A stretch of 35,754 nucleotides of DNA from assembly GCA_945865545.1 (NCBI GenBank), contig CAMBEQ010000023.1, positions 1 through 35,754 of the forward strand, given 5' to 3'. The stretch is from Sediminibacterium ginsengisoli (GTDB lineage Bacteria; Bacteroidota; Bacteroidia; Chitinophagales; Chitinophagaceae). The position numbers were made by a program, and so were the translations under genes. Within the stretch, counting starts at the first letter, position 1. Every line of letters starts with the position of its first letter. Shown here in pieces: positions 18,187-26,482 of this stretch. Under the pieces are notes generated by a model. That model did not search any database. It saw only the letters and a program-made list of their open reading frames with translations, and was not told where the DNA came from.

Positions 18187-21100
18187 ATGCGTTTTATTAG
18201 CACTTCGATATTATTATTTACAATGATCTGTTTTTGCTCCCATAGTACTTATGGACAAAATGCTAAAATAAATCATCCATTGAATGCCCTTTTTCAAAAA
18301 GGAGTTCAAGATTTAAAACAAGGGGATACCATTGCGGCTTTTCAACATATTCAATCTGCTTATACTTTTTCGATTCCTGAGGACGAAATTAGTTTTTATT
18401 ATTTTTCACTTTTATTAATTTTAGACAAACCCAATGCGGCAGTTGCCGCCTCAAAATGGCTTAGTGTAACCAAAAATAAAATTTACCATTCCAGAATTAA
18501 TTATTTATTAGGTAAGAATTATTTTAAAAATCAAGAAGAGGATAAAGCACTCAACGCTTTTTCTACTATACCTATAGAAGATCTAGAAAATTTTGAAATA
18601 ATTGAAATGAATTACTTCAAAGGGTACTTGTATTTTAAAAAAGGAAATTGGGAAAAGGCGGCTGATTTACTTAGTAGTGTAAGTCAAATAAAAGAAAGCC
18701 AATTTTATACGGATGCAAATTATTACACAGGATTCATTGCCTTGCAAAAAAAAGAATTTATACAAGCACTTAATTGCTTTAAAATAGCCTCTACTAATAA
18801 TGCTTATTTAAGTTTAACCCCTTTTTATATTAGTCAGATTTATTATTTTATGGGGGAGGTGGGGGCGGCCATGGAGCAATGTGAAGCAGCTTTAAAATTA
18901 CCAGGTCAATATTATAGTTTGCAACTTCAGCAATTAATGGGGCATTTATTATTTGAAAAAAAGGAATATCAAAAAGCAATTCCATTTCTTTCCTATTATA
19001 TTCAATCACAAGCGAACCCTGATAAACAAGATGTTTATCAACTTTCTTTTTGTTATTTTCAAAATGAACAATGGAAAGAGGCAATAGACGGGTTTAAAGC
19101 ATTGGCATCTATTGAAGATTCTTTAGGACAAAATAGTATGTATTTATTAGGCACTTCTTATTTGAAGCTCAATGATAAAAATGGCGCCAAAAATGCATTT
19201 TTATTGTGTGCCACTAAAAGTGAAAACTTAGTACAAAAAGAAATAGCCTTATTTAATTATGGTAAATTATCATCCGAATTAAAAGAATATGGTAATGCCA
19301 TCACGTCCTTAGATAAATTCATTGAAAACTATCCTACATCGAATTATCTAGCAGAAGCGAAGGCTTTATGGATAAGCTCATTGGCTTTGAGTAATAATTA
19401 TGAACAAGCTTACGATGCATACAATACCATCGAAGCACCTACACTAGATTTATTAAAGTTATATCCCACCATATTGTATGGAAGAGCTACCATGTATTTA
19501 AATGTTGGCCAAGTTGAAAAAGGATACAGTTTATTGTATCAGTTACTTCATATTCCTTATAATAATAAAGTGTTATCTGCTACCTTATTTTGGTTAGGTG
19601 AACTTTCCTATAAAATGGGTAGGATAGAAGAGGCCATCGATTATTTAGAAAAGTTTATTATAGCCCCTATAAAATTAGGGGAGATAAGTTTACTACACGC
19701 TAGATACACCTTAGGCTATTGTTATTTAAAAAAGGGGTCATATGAAAATGCATTCATTAATTTTTCAGCAATTAGTAATGCAGTACCTGCAACTATTGCA
19801 GATAAATATCAAAAAGACGCTTTTGTAAGAGTAGCCGATTGTCAAATGATGTTAAAGTTAATGAAACCAGCACTTGAATCCTTTCAGAATATTATTGATT
19901 TAGGTTGGACCTATATGGATTATGCTACTTTAGAAAAAGCTATTTTATTAGGAGGGATGAACAAGCCAAAAGACAAGTTAAACATCTTAACCAACTTTGA
20001 TGTAAAGTTTCCTACTTCAGTCTATTTGAATGACGCAAGAATGGAATTGGCAGACACTTATATCAATCAAGAAAATTTTCAGGAAGCGATTGCTCCTTTA
20101 GCAAAGATAACTTTAGATAATACAGCCAATAGCTTTTACCCACAAGCTTATTATAAATTAGGTCTTGTCTATTTTAACTTAAATAAAAACGAAGTTGCTT
20201 TAGATAATTTTAGAGAACTATATACAAAATATCCGAAATCAACTGAAACCGAAAATGCTATAGAATTTATTAGAAATATTTTCATAGAAGATCAACAGCC
20301 AGAGCGCTTTGTTCAGTTTATGAATGAATTTGGTAAACCCATATCTTTTAACGAACAAGACTCATTAATTTTTAGATCTTCCGTCATAAAATATGAACAA
20401 AATAAATATACGGAAGCAGCACAAGGATTTAGCAAATATTTAATCGCGTTCCCTACAGGTAAATACCAACTAGAGGCTTCTAATTTAGTGGCTGAAATAA
20501 ACTACTCACAACAACATTACGACACGGCGGCTTACTATTTTGCCAAGGTAGCAGATCAAGCCCCTAACAAATTTGCTGAAAGAGCCTCATTGCTATCTGC
20601 TAGATTAAATTATTTTAATTTCAAACAATATGATCTTGCTGAAAAATATTTTACCATTTTAAATCAAATTGCTACACAGCAAGAAAATAAAACAGAAGCC
20701 ACTAAAGGGTTACTTAGATGTGCTTATAAGGCAGAAAATTGGGCGCATGGGATTCAAGTAGCCAAGTTAATTTTAGAAGATAAATTAAGTGCGTCTGATG
20801 ATATCGAAATGGCCAATATGGTATTGTATCATCAAAGTTTGATTAGTTTGGATACCACCGCCGCTCTAGTAATACTTAATAAAGTAATTAAAAGTGGCCA
20901 TTCTATTATTACAGCGGAAGCTCACTATCAATTAGCTCAAATTTATTTATATCAAAATAAACTGCCTTTGGCAGAAAAGACTGCTTTTGAGCTTATTAAA
21001 AAACAATCATCTTATGAATTCTGGATCACCAAGGCTTATATTTTGTTAGGGGATATTTATTTAGCACAAAAAGATGAATTCAATGCTATTGCCACCTATA

Positions 21101-21192
21101 AAAGTGTTGCCGAAAATGCAACTATTGAGGAATTAAAATTAGTTGCAGCAGAAAAATTAAAATTGTTGACCGAACAATCAACAATTAAGTAA
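18187..21192 (+). CDS. large exported tetratricopeptide-repeat protein
   Basis: This 1001-residue protein has a clear signal peptide (about 1-23, ending STYGQ) followed by TPR-type helical repeats along almost the entire length. Examples are YYFKGYLYFKKGNWEKAADLL-like units, QEKAIPFL-like units and AYYKLGLVYFNLNKNEVALDNF near residue 655. The spacing of the alanine, glycine and tyrosine positions fits at least a dozen repeats. No lipobox cysteine follows the signal peptide, so it is probably periplasmic. No enzymatic motif is seen. It heads a four-gene operon: the barrel gene follows after 10 bases. Similar large TPR proteins preceding a barrel gene occur elsewhere in Bacteroidota as I recall them, but the function is unknown to me. 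A scaffold or assembly role at the outer membrane is inference. Confidence 0.85.
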   Translation: MRFISTSILLFTMICFCSHSTYGQNAKINHPLNALFQKGVQDLKQGDTIAAFQHIQSAYTFSIPEDEISFYYFSLLLILDKPNAAVAASKWLSVTKNKIYHSRINYLLGKNYFKNQEEDKALNAFSTIPIEDLENFEIIEMNYFKGYLYFKKGNWEKAADLLSSVSQIKESQFYTDANYYTGFIALQKKEFIQALNCFKIASTNNAYLSLTPFYISQIYYFMGEVGAAMEQCEAALKLPGQYYSLQLQQLMGHLLFEKKEYQKAIPFLSYYIQSQANPDKQDVYQLSFCYFQNEQWKEAIDGFKALASIEDSLGQNSMYLLGTSYLKLNDKNGAKNAFLLCATKSENLVQKEIALFNYGKLSSELKEYGNAITSLDKFIENYPTSNYLAEAKALWISSLALSNNYEQAYDAYNTIEAPTLDLLKLYPTILYGRATMYLNVGQVEKGYSLLYQLLHIPYNNKVLSATLFWLGELSYKMGRIEEAIDYLEKFIIAPIKLGEISLLHARYTLGYCYLKKGSYENAFINFSAISNAVPATIADKYQKDAFVRVADCQMMLKLMKPALESFQNIIDLGWTYMDYATLEKAILLGGMNKPKDKLNILTNFDVKFPTSVYLNDARMELADTYINQENFQEAIAPLAKITLDNTANSFYPQAYYKLGLVYFNLNKNEVALDNFRELYTKYPKSTETENAIEFIRNIFIEDQQPERFVQFMNEFGKPISFNEQDSLIFRSSVIKYEQNKYTEAAQGFSKYLIAFPTGKYQLEASNLVAEINYSQQHYDTAAYYFAKVADQAPNKFAERASLLSARLNYFNFKQYDLAEKYFTILNQIATQQENKTEATKGLLRCAYKAENWAHGIQVAKLILEDKLSASDDIEMANMVLYHQSLISLDTTAALVILNKVIKSGHSIITAEAHYQLAQIYLYQNKLPLAEKTAFELIKKQSSYEFWITKAYILLGDIYLAQKDEFNAIATYKSVAENATIEELKLVAAEKLKLLTEQSTIK

Positions 21193-21202
21193 AAATACTA
21201 TT

Positions 21203-23041
21203 ATGAACTATTCTTTTAAATATTGTCTTTTAATTTTAGCATTTTTATTTTGTACTGAAGGGTTATTTGCGCAAAAAAAATCTGCTAAAAAAACAAAATC
21301 TTCAATATCAAAAACTTTACCATTAAAAAAGAAAAAAACGAACAAGAAAACGAATAAGAAAAAGATAAATAAAAAGAGAGTTCGAATAAACAATATTGAT
21401 AAAATCATATTCAAGGATTTAACCCAACAAACCAATACAGCTATTCAGCCTGTAAAATTAGATACGGTACCTGAAAAAGTAGTCACTATTTTATCCGCTT
21501 TTAGACCCCAATTAAAAAATGTGGCTAAAATAAGTTTCACCACGGCTACCGCTCAAAATGATACTACCTCATTACTGTTAAATTACGAAGTACCTAATCA
21601 AAATTTGACTTTTCAGTACCAGCCTGTTCCATTAGTCCCAAGAACATTTAAATCATATCCTACTAAAGTTGTAAGGAATTTAGCTACTTTAAAAATCGGA
21701 TATGGTAACTACCTTCATCAATTAGTAGACTTCAATTCTACCTTAATTGACAAGCAATCAAATACGCATACGGTAAACCTTAATTATGAATCCTCACAAG
21801 GTGTATTAAATTTACAACGCACTAGAGATATAGGTATTAAATACTTAAGTGATCTTAAAATAAATGAAAACAATCATATAAAATCTCAACTATTTTATCA
21901 AAATACACAACGTTTTCGATATGGGTTAGTGGAGGAAACCACTACTTTGCCCAATTCTAATTTTGAACAAGCGTTCTCACATGTAGGTGGTGCCTTTAAA
22001 TGGGTCAACACCAATGAAAAAAACTTATTTTCATTAATTAGCCCCATTTTAAAAATTGAACATTTTAAAGGAACTCAAAATGCAAATAATACTTGGTTTG
22101 AAATATACAATCCTTTGTCTTTGAAATTTGGTAATAATTTTAAATTTAATTTTGATTTCTCTTATAATTATAATCAATATCAATTAGCCAGTGGCCATAA
22201 AATAAACAATACCATTCTAAAAATGGATCCTTCCTTTGAAATGGTAAAATGGAATACAGCCATTCAAATTGGGATAAGTCCTACTATTGCTAATGGTTTA
22301 TACACTTTTAGACCTGCTTTATCTTTAAGTAAAAAACTTAAAGATACTTCTATCAAACTATTAGCAGGATGGCAAACCCTTTTTATTAATAATAATTATA
22401 CTTCTTTAGCTTTATATAATCCATGGATAATGGCGCCCACGGATATGAAAATAACTACTCAAGAAAAGAAAAATATTGGATTAGAATTTAATGCTTCAAA
22501 AAACTTACAATATGGCTTTGGCTTATCTTTAAATGATTATAAAAATTTACCTTTATTTAATAGAGTAATCAATACGGTACAAACTGCACAAATGGGTTTA
22601 AGGTATCAATCCCTATTTGAATATAGAGCTATTACGGTAGAATTAGAGGGCCATCTAAGGTATCAATTTAGCGATAAATTGCTCTTCAAGAATAACTTTA
22701 AATACATTCAATTTAATTCGATTCAAATTAATGATAAACCATGGGGTATTTCTCCCATTGAGTTAAATTCTGCTATCACTTGGTCTCCTAATAAAAAATT
22801 AGCGTTGGATGGTGGGCTTAATTATTGGTCTGGTGCTACCTTCTCTAATAATAATCAAATCCCATTTGATTTATCCAACAGCTTAGTACTTAATGCAGGA
22901 TTTTCCTATCAATTTACTCGATTATGGAAGGTTTGGGCAAAAGGTGAAAACTTATTAGACAAACCTTATCAACGTTGGGCAGATTATCCTTCTTTAGGCT
23001 TACAATTAATCGCTGGGGTTGTATATTCGTTTCATAAATAA
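21203..23041 (+). CDS. plugless TonB-receptor-like outer-membrane beta-barrel with polylysine N-terminal tail
   Basis: The 612-residue protein has a signal peptide ending at GLFAQ (residue 24). The mature N-terminus is strongly basic: 17 Lys and 2 Arg between residues 25 and 61. A short conserved-looking segment (about 85-145, with VVTILSAFRPQLKNVAKISF and YQPVPLVPRTFKSYP) follows. The rest is alternating amphipathic strands ending in a C-terminal segment AKGENLLDKPYQRW ... LIAGVVYSFHK, which resembles the final strands of TonB-dependent receptors. No plug domain or TonB-box signature is recognisable, and length is short for a TonB-dependent receptor. It is therefore either a degenerate receptor turned structural, or an assembly/transport porin. 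It is 10 bases after the TPR gene and 3 bases before the next gene. Confidence 0.75.
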   Translation: MNYSFKYCLLILAFLFCTEGLFAQKKSAKKTKSSISKTLPLKKKKTNKKTNKKKINKKRVRINNIDKIIFKDLTQQTNTAIQPVKLDTVPEKVVTILSAFRPQLKNVAKISFTTATAQNDTTSLLLNYEVPNQNLTFQYQPVPLVPRTFKSYPTKVVRNLATLKIGYGNYLHQLVDFNSTLIDKQSNTHTVNLNYESSQGVLNLQRTRDIGIKYLSDLKINENNHIKSQLFYQNTQRFRYGLVEETTTLPNSNFEQAFSHVGGAFKWVNTNEKNLFSLISPILKIEHFKGTQNANNTWFEIYNPLSLKFGNNFKFNFDFSYNYNQYQLASGHKINNTILKMDPSFEMVKWNTAIQIGISPTIANGLYTFRPALSLSKKLKDTSIKLLAGWQTLFINNNYTSLALYNPWIMAPTDMKITTQEKKNIGLEFNASKNLQYGFGLSLNDYKNLPLFNRVINTVQTAQMGLRYQSLFEYRAITVELEGHLRYQFSDKLLFKNNFKYIQFNSIQINDKPWGISPIELNSAITWSPNKKLALDGGLNYWSGATFSNNNQIPFDLSNSLVLNAGFSYQFTRLWKVWAKGENLLDKPYQRWADYPSLGLQLIAGVVYSFHK

Positions 23042-23044
23042 GAT

Positions 23045-23536
23045 ATGATTAATAGTTTAACACAATATTTTGCTCAAAATGGTCAAATAATATTACCAAA
23101 TATTGGTATAATTAAATACCATAAAGTAGAGGCAGTGTGGGAAAACTCTAAATTATTAGCCCCAAAGGAAACGATCATTTTTGAACCTTCGGATTCAAAA
23201 CCAAGCAAACAATTTTATCATTATTTATCGGACAACCTTGATCTATCCTATGAACAAGCAATTGTTCAATTTGACCAATTTTTAATTAACATATTTAATA
23301 ACGAATTTCCGCAGCTTGAATTAGGAAATTTTGGAACACTTGCAAAAGTAAATGGAAGCTATAATTGGACTTCAACATTTAATTCTTCCGCCTACTTGAA
23401 GGATATTGAAATAGTACCCCTTACGCATCAAGATGAAGTAGATTCAGACCATTCATCTCAAAAAGATAAATGGTATATAGGACCACTTGTATTATTTGTT
23501 TTATCCATCCTATTAATTTTATATAAATTTTTATAA
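23045..23536 (+). CDS. tail-anchored membrane protein with possible HU/CCDC81-like N-terminal domain
   Basis: This 163-residue protein has no signal peptide. The first 125 residues start INSLTQYFAQNGQIILPNIG, then TIIFEPSDSKPSKQF, LDLSYEQAIVQFDQFL and LELGNFGTLAKV. The order (short helix, ILPNIG strand, FEP strand, LSYEQA helix, LGNFGTL turn) resembles the bacterial HU-CCDC81 type domain, which in other Bacteroidota sits before a transmembrane helix and a SPOR domain. Here a short acidic linker leads to one hydrophobic helix (about 143-161) and the protein ends, so there is no SPOR domain. The topology expected is cytoplasmic N-domain with C-terminal anchor. It is 3 bases after the barrel and 1 base before the methyltransferase gene. 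The domain assignment is by eye and moderate. Confidence 0.6.
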   Translation: MINSLTQYFAQNGQIILPNIGIIKYHKVEAVWENSKLLAPKETIIFEPSDSKPSKQFYHYLSDNLDLSYEQAIVQFDQFLINIFNNEFPQLELGNFGTLAKVNGSYNWTSTFNSSAYLKDIEIVPLTHQDEVDSDHSSQKDKWYIGPLVLFVLSILLILYKFL

Positions 23537-23537
23537 G

Positions 23538-24452
23538 ATGATTCAATCCAATAATAAATTTTCTCCTTGTCCAATATGTAATAAAGAAGAGGTTGGATTT
23601 TTAATGTATAGCAAAGACTATTCATTAACTCAAGATGATTTTCAAATTGTACAATGTGCTCATTGTACTTTAAAATATACAGATCCTGTTCCAGGTAAAG
23701 AAGAAATAGGACCTTATTATAACTTCCCTGCCTATATTTCACATACAGATGATAATACCGGATTGATCAATAAATTGTATCATAAAGTTAGAAATCACAC
23801 ATTAAGTCAGAAAACAAATTGGGTTCAATCTTTGTTTACTGGATACAAAGGCCAATTGTTAGAAGTAGGAGCTGGTACAGGCGCTTTTGCTCATGCCATG
23901 ACAAAAAAAGGATGGACTGTAACTGCTTTAGAGCCAGATGCTGCTTCTAGAGAAAGGGCTTTGGATACTTATCAAATGAATATAGCCCCCATTGAAGAAC
24001 TGTACACTTTACATGAAAATAAATTTGATGTTATTACACTATGGCATGTATTAGAACATGTGCATGATTTGAATGACTATGTAGCTACTTTCTTTAAATT
24101 ACTAAAACCTCAGGGAAGATTAATTATTGCTGTACCAAATTACACCAGTTATGATGCTCAATTCTATAAAAAATATTGGGCAGCCTATGATGTACCAAGA
24201 CATTTATACCATTTTTCACCTATGGCTATGGAATACTTATCAAAAAAACATAAGATGCACATTGTAGCTATGCGTCCTATGTGGTTTGATAGCTTCTATG
24301 TAAGTTTATTAAGCGAGCGGTATAAAAAAACAGGATTATTTGGAATGATGCGTGCAGTAATCATTGGTTGTTTTTCTAACATGATTGCTCTAAGAAATAA
24401 TCGCCGAGCTAGTTCAATTGTTTATGAAATTAAAAAAATAGCCAAGGATTAG
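23538..24452 (+). CDS. class I SAM-dependent methyltransferase with N-terminal zinc ribbon
   Basis: This 304-residue protein has two CxxC pairs at the N-terminus (Cys11/Cys14 and Cys40/Cys43), consistent with a zinc ribbon. A Rossmann-fold methyltransferase follows, with the SAM-binding LLEVGAGTGAFAHAM near residue 110, LEPDAASRERA, and TLWHVLEHVHDLNDY near residue 170, as in Methyltransf_23. A C-terminal segment rich in Arg and aromatic residues follows and may be amphipathic. The zinc-ribbon plus methyltransferase layout is common among enzymes acting on sugars or envelope glycans, but the substrate is not known. It closes the TPR-barrel-tail anchor operon, starting 1 base after the previous stop. 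Confidence 0.85.
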   Translation: MIQSNNKFSPCPICNKEEVGFLMYSKDYSLTQDDFQIVQCAHCTLKYTDPVPGKEEIGPYYNFPAYISHTDDNTGLINKLYHKVRNHTLSQKTNWVQSLFTGYKGQLLEVGAGTGAFAHAMTKKGWTVTALEPDAASRERALDTYQMNIAPIEELYTLHENKFDVITLWHVLEHVHDLNDYVATFFKLLKPQGRLIIAVPNYTSYDAQFYKKYWAAYDVPRHLYHFSPMAMEYLSKKHKMHIVAMRPMWFDSFYVSLLSERYKKTGLFGMMRAVIIGCFSNMIALRNNRRASSIVYEIKKIAKD

Positions 24453-24473
24453 TTTTAAGGATTCAATAATTAT

Positions 24474-25289
24474 CTACGGTAGCTTCAATTCCACCATAAC
24501 GGGCCAACATTTACCAGTAATAAAAAAAGTCTTGGATATGGAATTGTAAGCAATCCCATTTAATACATAGCCCACATCTATATTTAATGGATCGTATTTA
24601 ACACCTACTTGGGCCAACAAATTACTAAAATCAATGGTATGTGTAACAAGTCCTGTAGTTAAGTCAATGACCACAATACTATTTCTACCATATACATTTG
24701 CATACAGTTTACCATTTACATATTCTAGCTCATTGATATTACTTAGATAGCCAAAATTATTATATACACCTATCGTTTTTTGAATGGCAAAAGTAGTTGG
24801 GTCTACTAAGTAGATATTGCTTTCGCCGGTAGATACAATTATTGAGCTATCATTATGAGCTAATCCCCAGCCTTCATAAGGCCAGAATAACTCTTTTTCT
24901 TTGACCAAAGTTTTAGAATTATAAACAAATACCTTATGGCTTTTCCAAGTGAGCTGGTATATTTTACCATTAAAGAGGGTAGTGCCTTCCCCAAAATCTT
25001 CCTTAGACAATGTAATTTTATTGCCTATTTGTTTTTGATTGCTATCTAAAATATGTAAAATACTTTTCCCTTCTAATCCAGTACTTTCTATTAATTTATT
25101 GCCATCCCATTCCAAACCTTGGGTGTAGGCACTAGTATCATGTGGATATACTTTTACGATCTCATATTGCAAAGCGATAGGAGCTGCAATAGCCCCTTCA
25201 TTATTACTTTCATTGTCATTACTGCCATTGCATGAAATTAAGACAATGATAAAAGCGAAATAAGTAATATTACGAATAGCCTTATTCAT
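24474..25289 (-). CDS. glutaminyl-peptide cyclotransferase, beta-propeller type, lipoprotein
   Basis: This enzyme converts N-terminal glutamine to pyroglutamate. The 271-residue protein has a lipoprotein signal with lipobox LISC (Cys20), then a Ser/Asn-rich linker. The propeller contains YPHDTSAYTQGLEWDGN, ESTGLEGKS, ELEYVNGKLYANVYGRN and the terminal VLNGIAYNSISKTFFITGKCWP, which are typical of the plant/bacterial glutamine cyclotransferase family. It is predicted to be membrane-anchored outside the cytoplasm, where it could protect exported proteins that begin with Gln. It starts 16 bases after ychF ends and both are on the minus strand, so they are probably co-transcribed. It converges with the methyltransferase gene. 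Confidence 0.88.
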   Translation of the reverse strand: MNKAIRNITYFAFIIVLISCNGSNDNESNNEGAIAAPIALQYEIVKVYPHDTSAYTQGLEWDGNKLIESTGLEGKSILHILDSNQKQIGNKITLSKEDFGEGTTLFNGKIYQLTWKSHKVFVYNSKTLVKEKELFWPYEGWGLAHNDSSIIVSTGESNIYLVDPTTFAIQKTIGVYNNFGYLSNINELEYVNGKLYANVYGRNSIVVIDLTTGLVTHTIDFSNLLAQVGVKYDPLNIDVGYVLNGIAYNSISKTFFITGKCWPVMVELKLP

Positions 25290-25306
25290 AAAAATAGTAT
25301 AACAAA

Positions 25307-26404
25307 TTAAACATTAAACCTAAAATGCATTACATCTCCATCTTTTACTAAATACTCCTTTCCTTCAATTCTTAATTTTCCATTTTCTCTACAGGCTGCT
25401 TCACTTTTATATTTAATAAAATCATCAAAGGCAATTACTTCCGCTTTAATAAATCCTTTTTCAAAATCGGTATGTATGACGCTAGCTGCCTGTGGGGCTT
25501 TCCAGCCTTTTTCAATTGTCCAAGCACGTACTTCTTGAACGCCAGCTGTAAAATAGGTTTCTAAATTCAATAATTTATAAGCTGACTGAATTAATCTATT
25601 TAATGCCGGTTCTTTCATCTGATATTCCTCCATAAATAAGGACTTATCATTTGGATCTTCTAACTCGGCAATTTCTGCTTCAATATTATTACACATAATA
25701 ATTACTTCAGCACCTTCCGCTTTAGCCATCGCTAAAAGTGTCTCTGAATATTTATTACCCGTATGCATCGATTTCTCATCTACATTGGCCACATACATCA
25801 CCGGTTTTTCAGTTAATAAAAAACTATCTGCGATAGCCACTCTGTCTTCTTTAGATAAGTTCAAAGATCGAATACTTTTACCTTGTTCTAAATGAGTTTT
25901 GCATTTTTGCAATACTTCTAATTCTACTTTAGCTTTGGGATCCGTTTTGGCCATTTTCTCGCAACGTTGGATTTTTTTATCGACACTGTCTAAATCCTTT
26001 AATTGTAATTCTGTTTCTATGATTTCTTTATCAGCAATTGGATTAATCACGCCTTCTTCTCTTAATACATTCTCATCTTCAAAACATCTAACTACATGTA
26101 TAATGGCACTCACTTCTCTAATATTGGCTAAAAATTTATTGCCCAGTCCTTCTCCTTTACTTGCTCCTTTAACTAAACCTGCAATATCCACAATCTCTAA
26201 CTGAGTAGGTACGATTCTTTCTGGAATAATTAAATCGGCCAATTGTTGCATTCTATGATCGGGAACATCGACCAAACCTACATTGGGTTCGATGGTACAA
26301 AATCTATAATTACTTGCCTGTGCTTTTGCACTATTACTTACTGCGTTAAATAAGGTCGATTTTCCTACATTGGGTAAACCCACGATGCCTGCCTGTAAAG
26401 CCAT
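25307..26404 (-). CDS. ychF: redox-regulated P-loop ATPase YchF (Obg family)
   Basis: The 365-residue protein has the P-loop GLPNVGKST at residues 9-17, the switch region RFCTIEPNVGLVDVPD, DIAGLVKGASKGEG, a coiled-coil insertion (roughly 130-200), and the C-terminal TGS-like ending IEGKEYLVKDGDVMHFRFNV. It binds ATP rather than GTP in characterised homologues and associates with ribosomes. The ATG at 26404 is the right start: the frame extends upstream to 26449, but homologues begin MALQAGIVGLPN, and a -7 element lies at 26427-26434, inside the would-be extension. Confidence 0.95.
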   Translation of the reverse strand: MALQAGIVGLPNVGKSTLFNAVSNSAKAQASNYRFCTIEPNVGLVDVPDHRMQQLADLIIPERIVPTQLEIVDIAGLVKGASKGEGLGNKFLANIREVSAIIHVVRCFEDENVLREEGVINPIADKEIIETELQLKDLDSVDKKIQRCEKMAKTDPKAKVELEVLQKCKTHLEQGKSIRSLNLSKEDRVAIADSFLLTEKPVMYVANVDEKSMHTGNKYSETLLAMAKAEGAEVIIMCNNIEAEIAELEDPNDKSLFMEEYQMKEPALNRLIQSAYKLLNLETYFTAGVQEVRAWTIEKGWKAPQAASVIHTDFEKGFIKAEVIAFDDFIKYKSEAACRENGKLRIEGKEYLVKDGDVMHFRFNV

Positions 26405-26426
26405 AAAATGTGTTGTTTTAAGAGCG

Positions 26427-26434
26427 CAAAAATA
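26427..26434 (-). promoter_or_regulatory. putative -7 element of ychF
   Basis: The minus strand reads TATTTTTG, an exact TAnnTTTG match, 22 bases upstream of the ychF ATG at 26404. No good -33 is visible. The 78-base divergent spacer also serves the SpmA-SpmB gene, for which no clear promoter is seen. Confidence 0.42.
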
Positions 26435-26482
26435 CAATTCTAATCCCAAAATGGGCTATATTAGTAGCACAAACAATAGAAT

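Noticed and set aside
25899..26204. A 101-codon open frame antisense to ychF
   Set aside because: It lies within well-conserved YchF coding sequence and has no domain or promoter.
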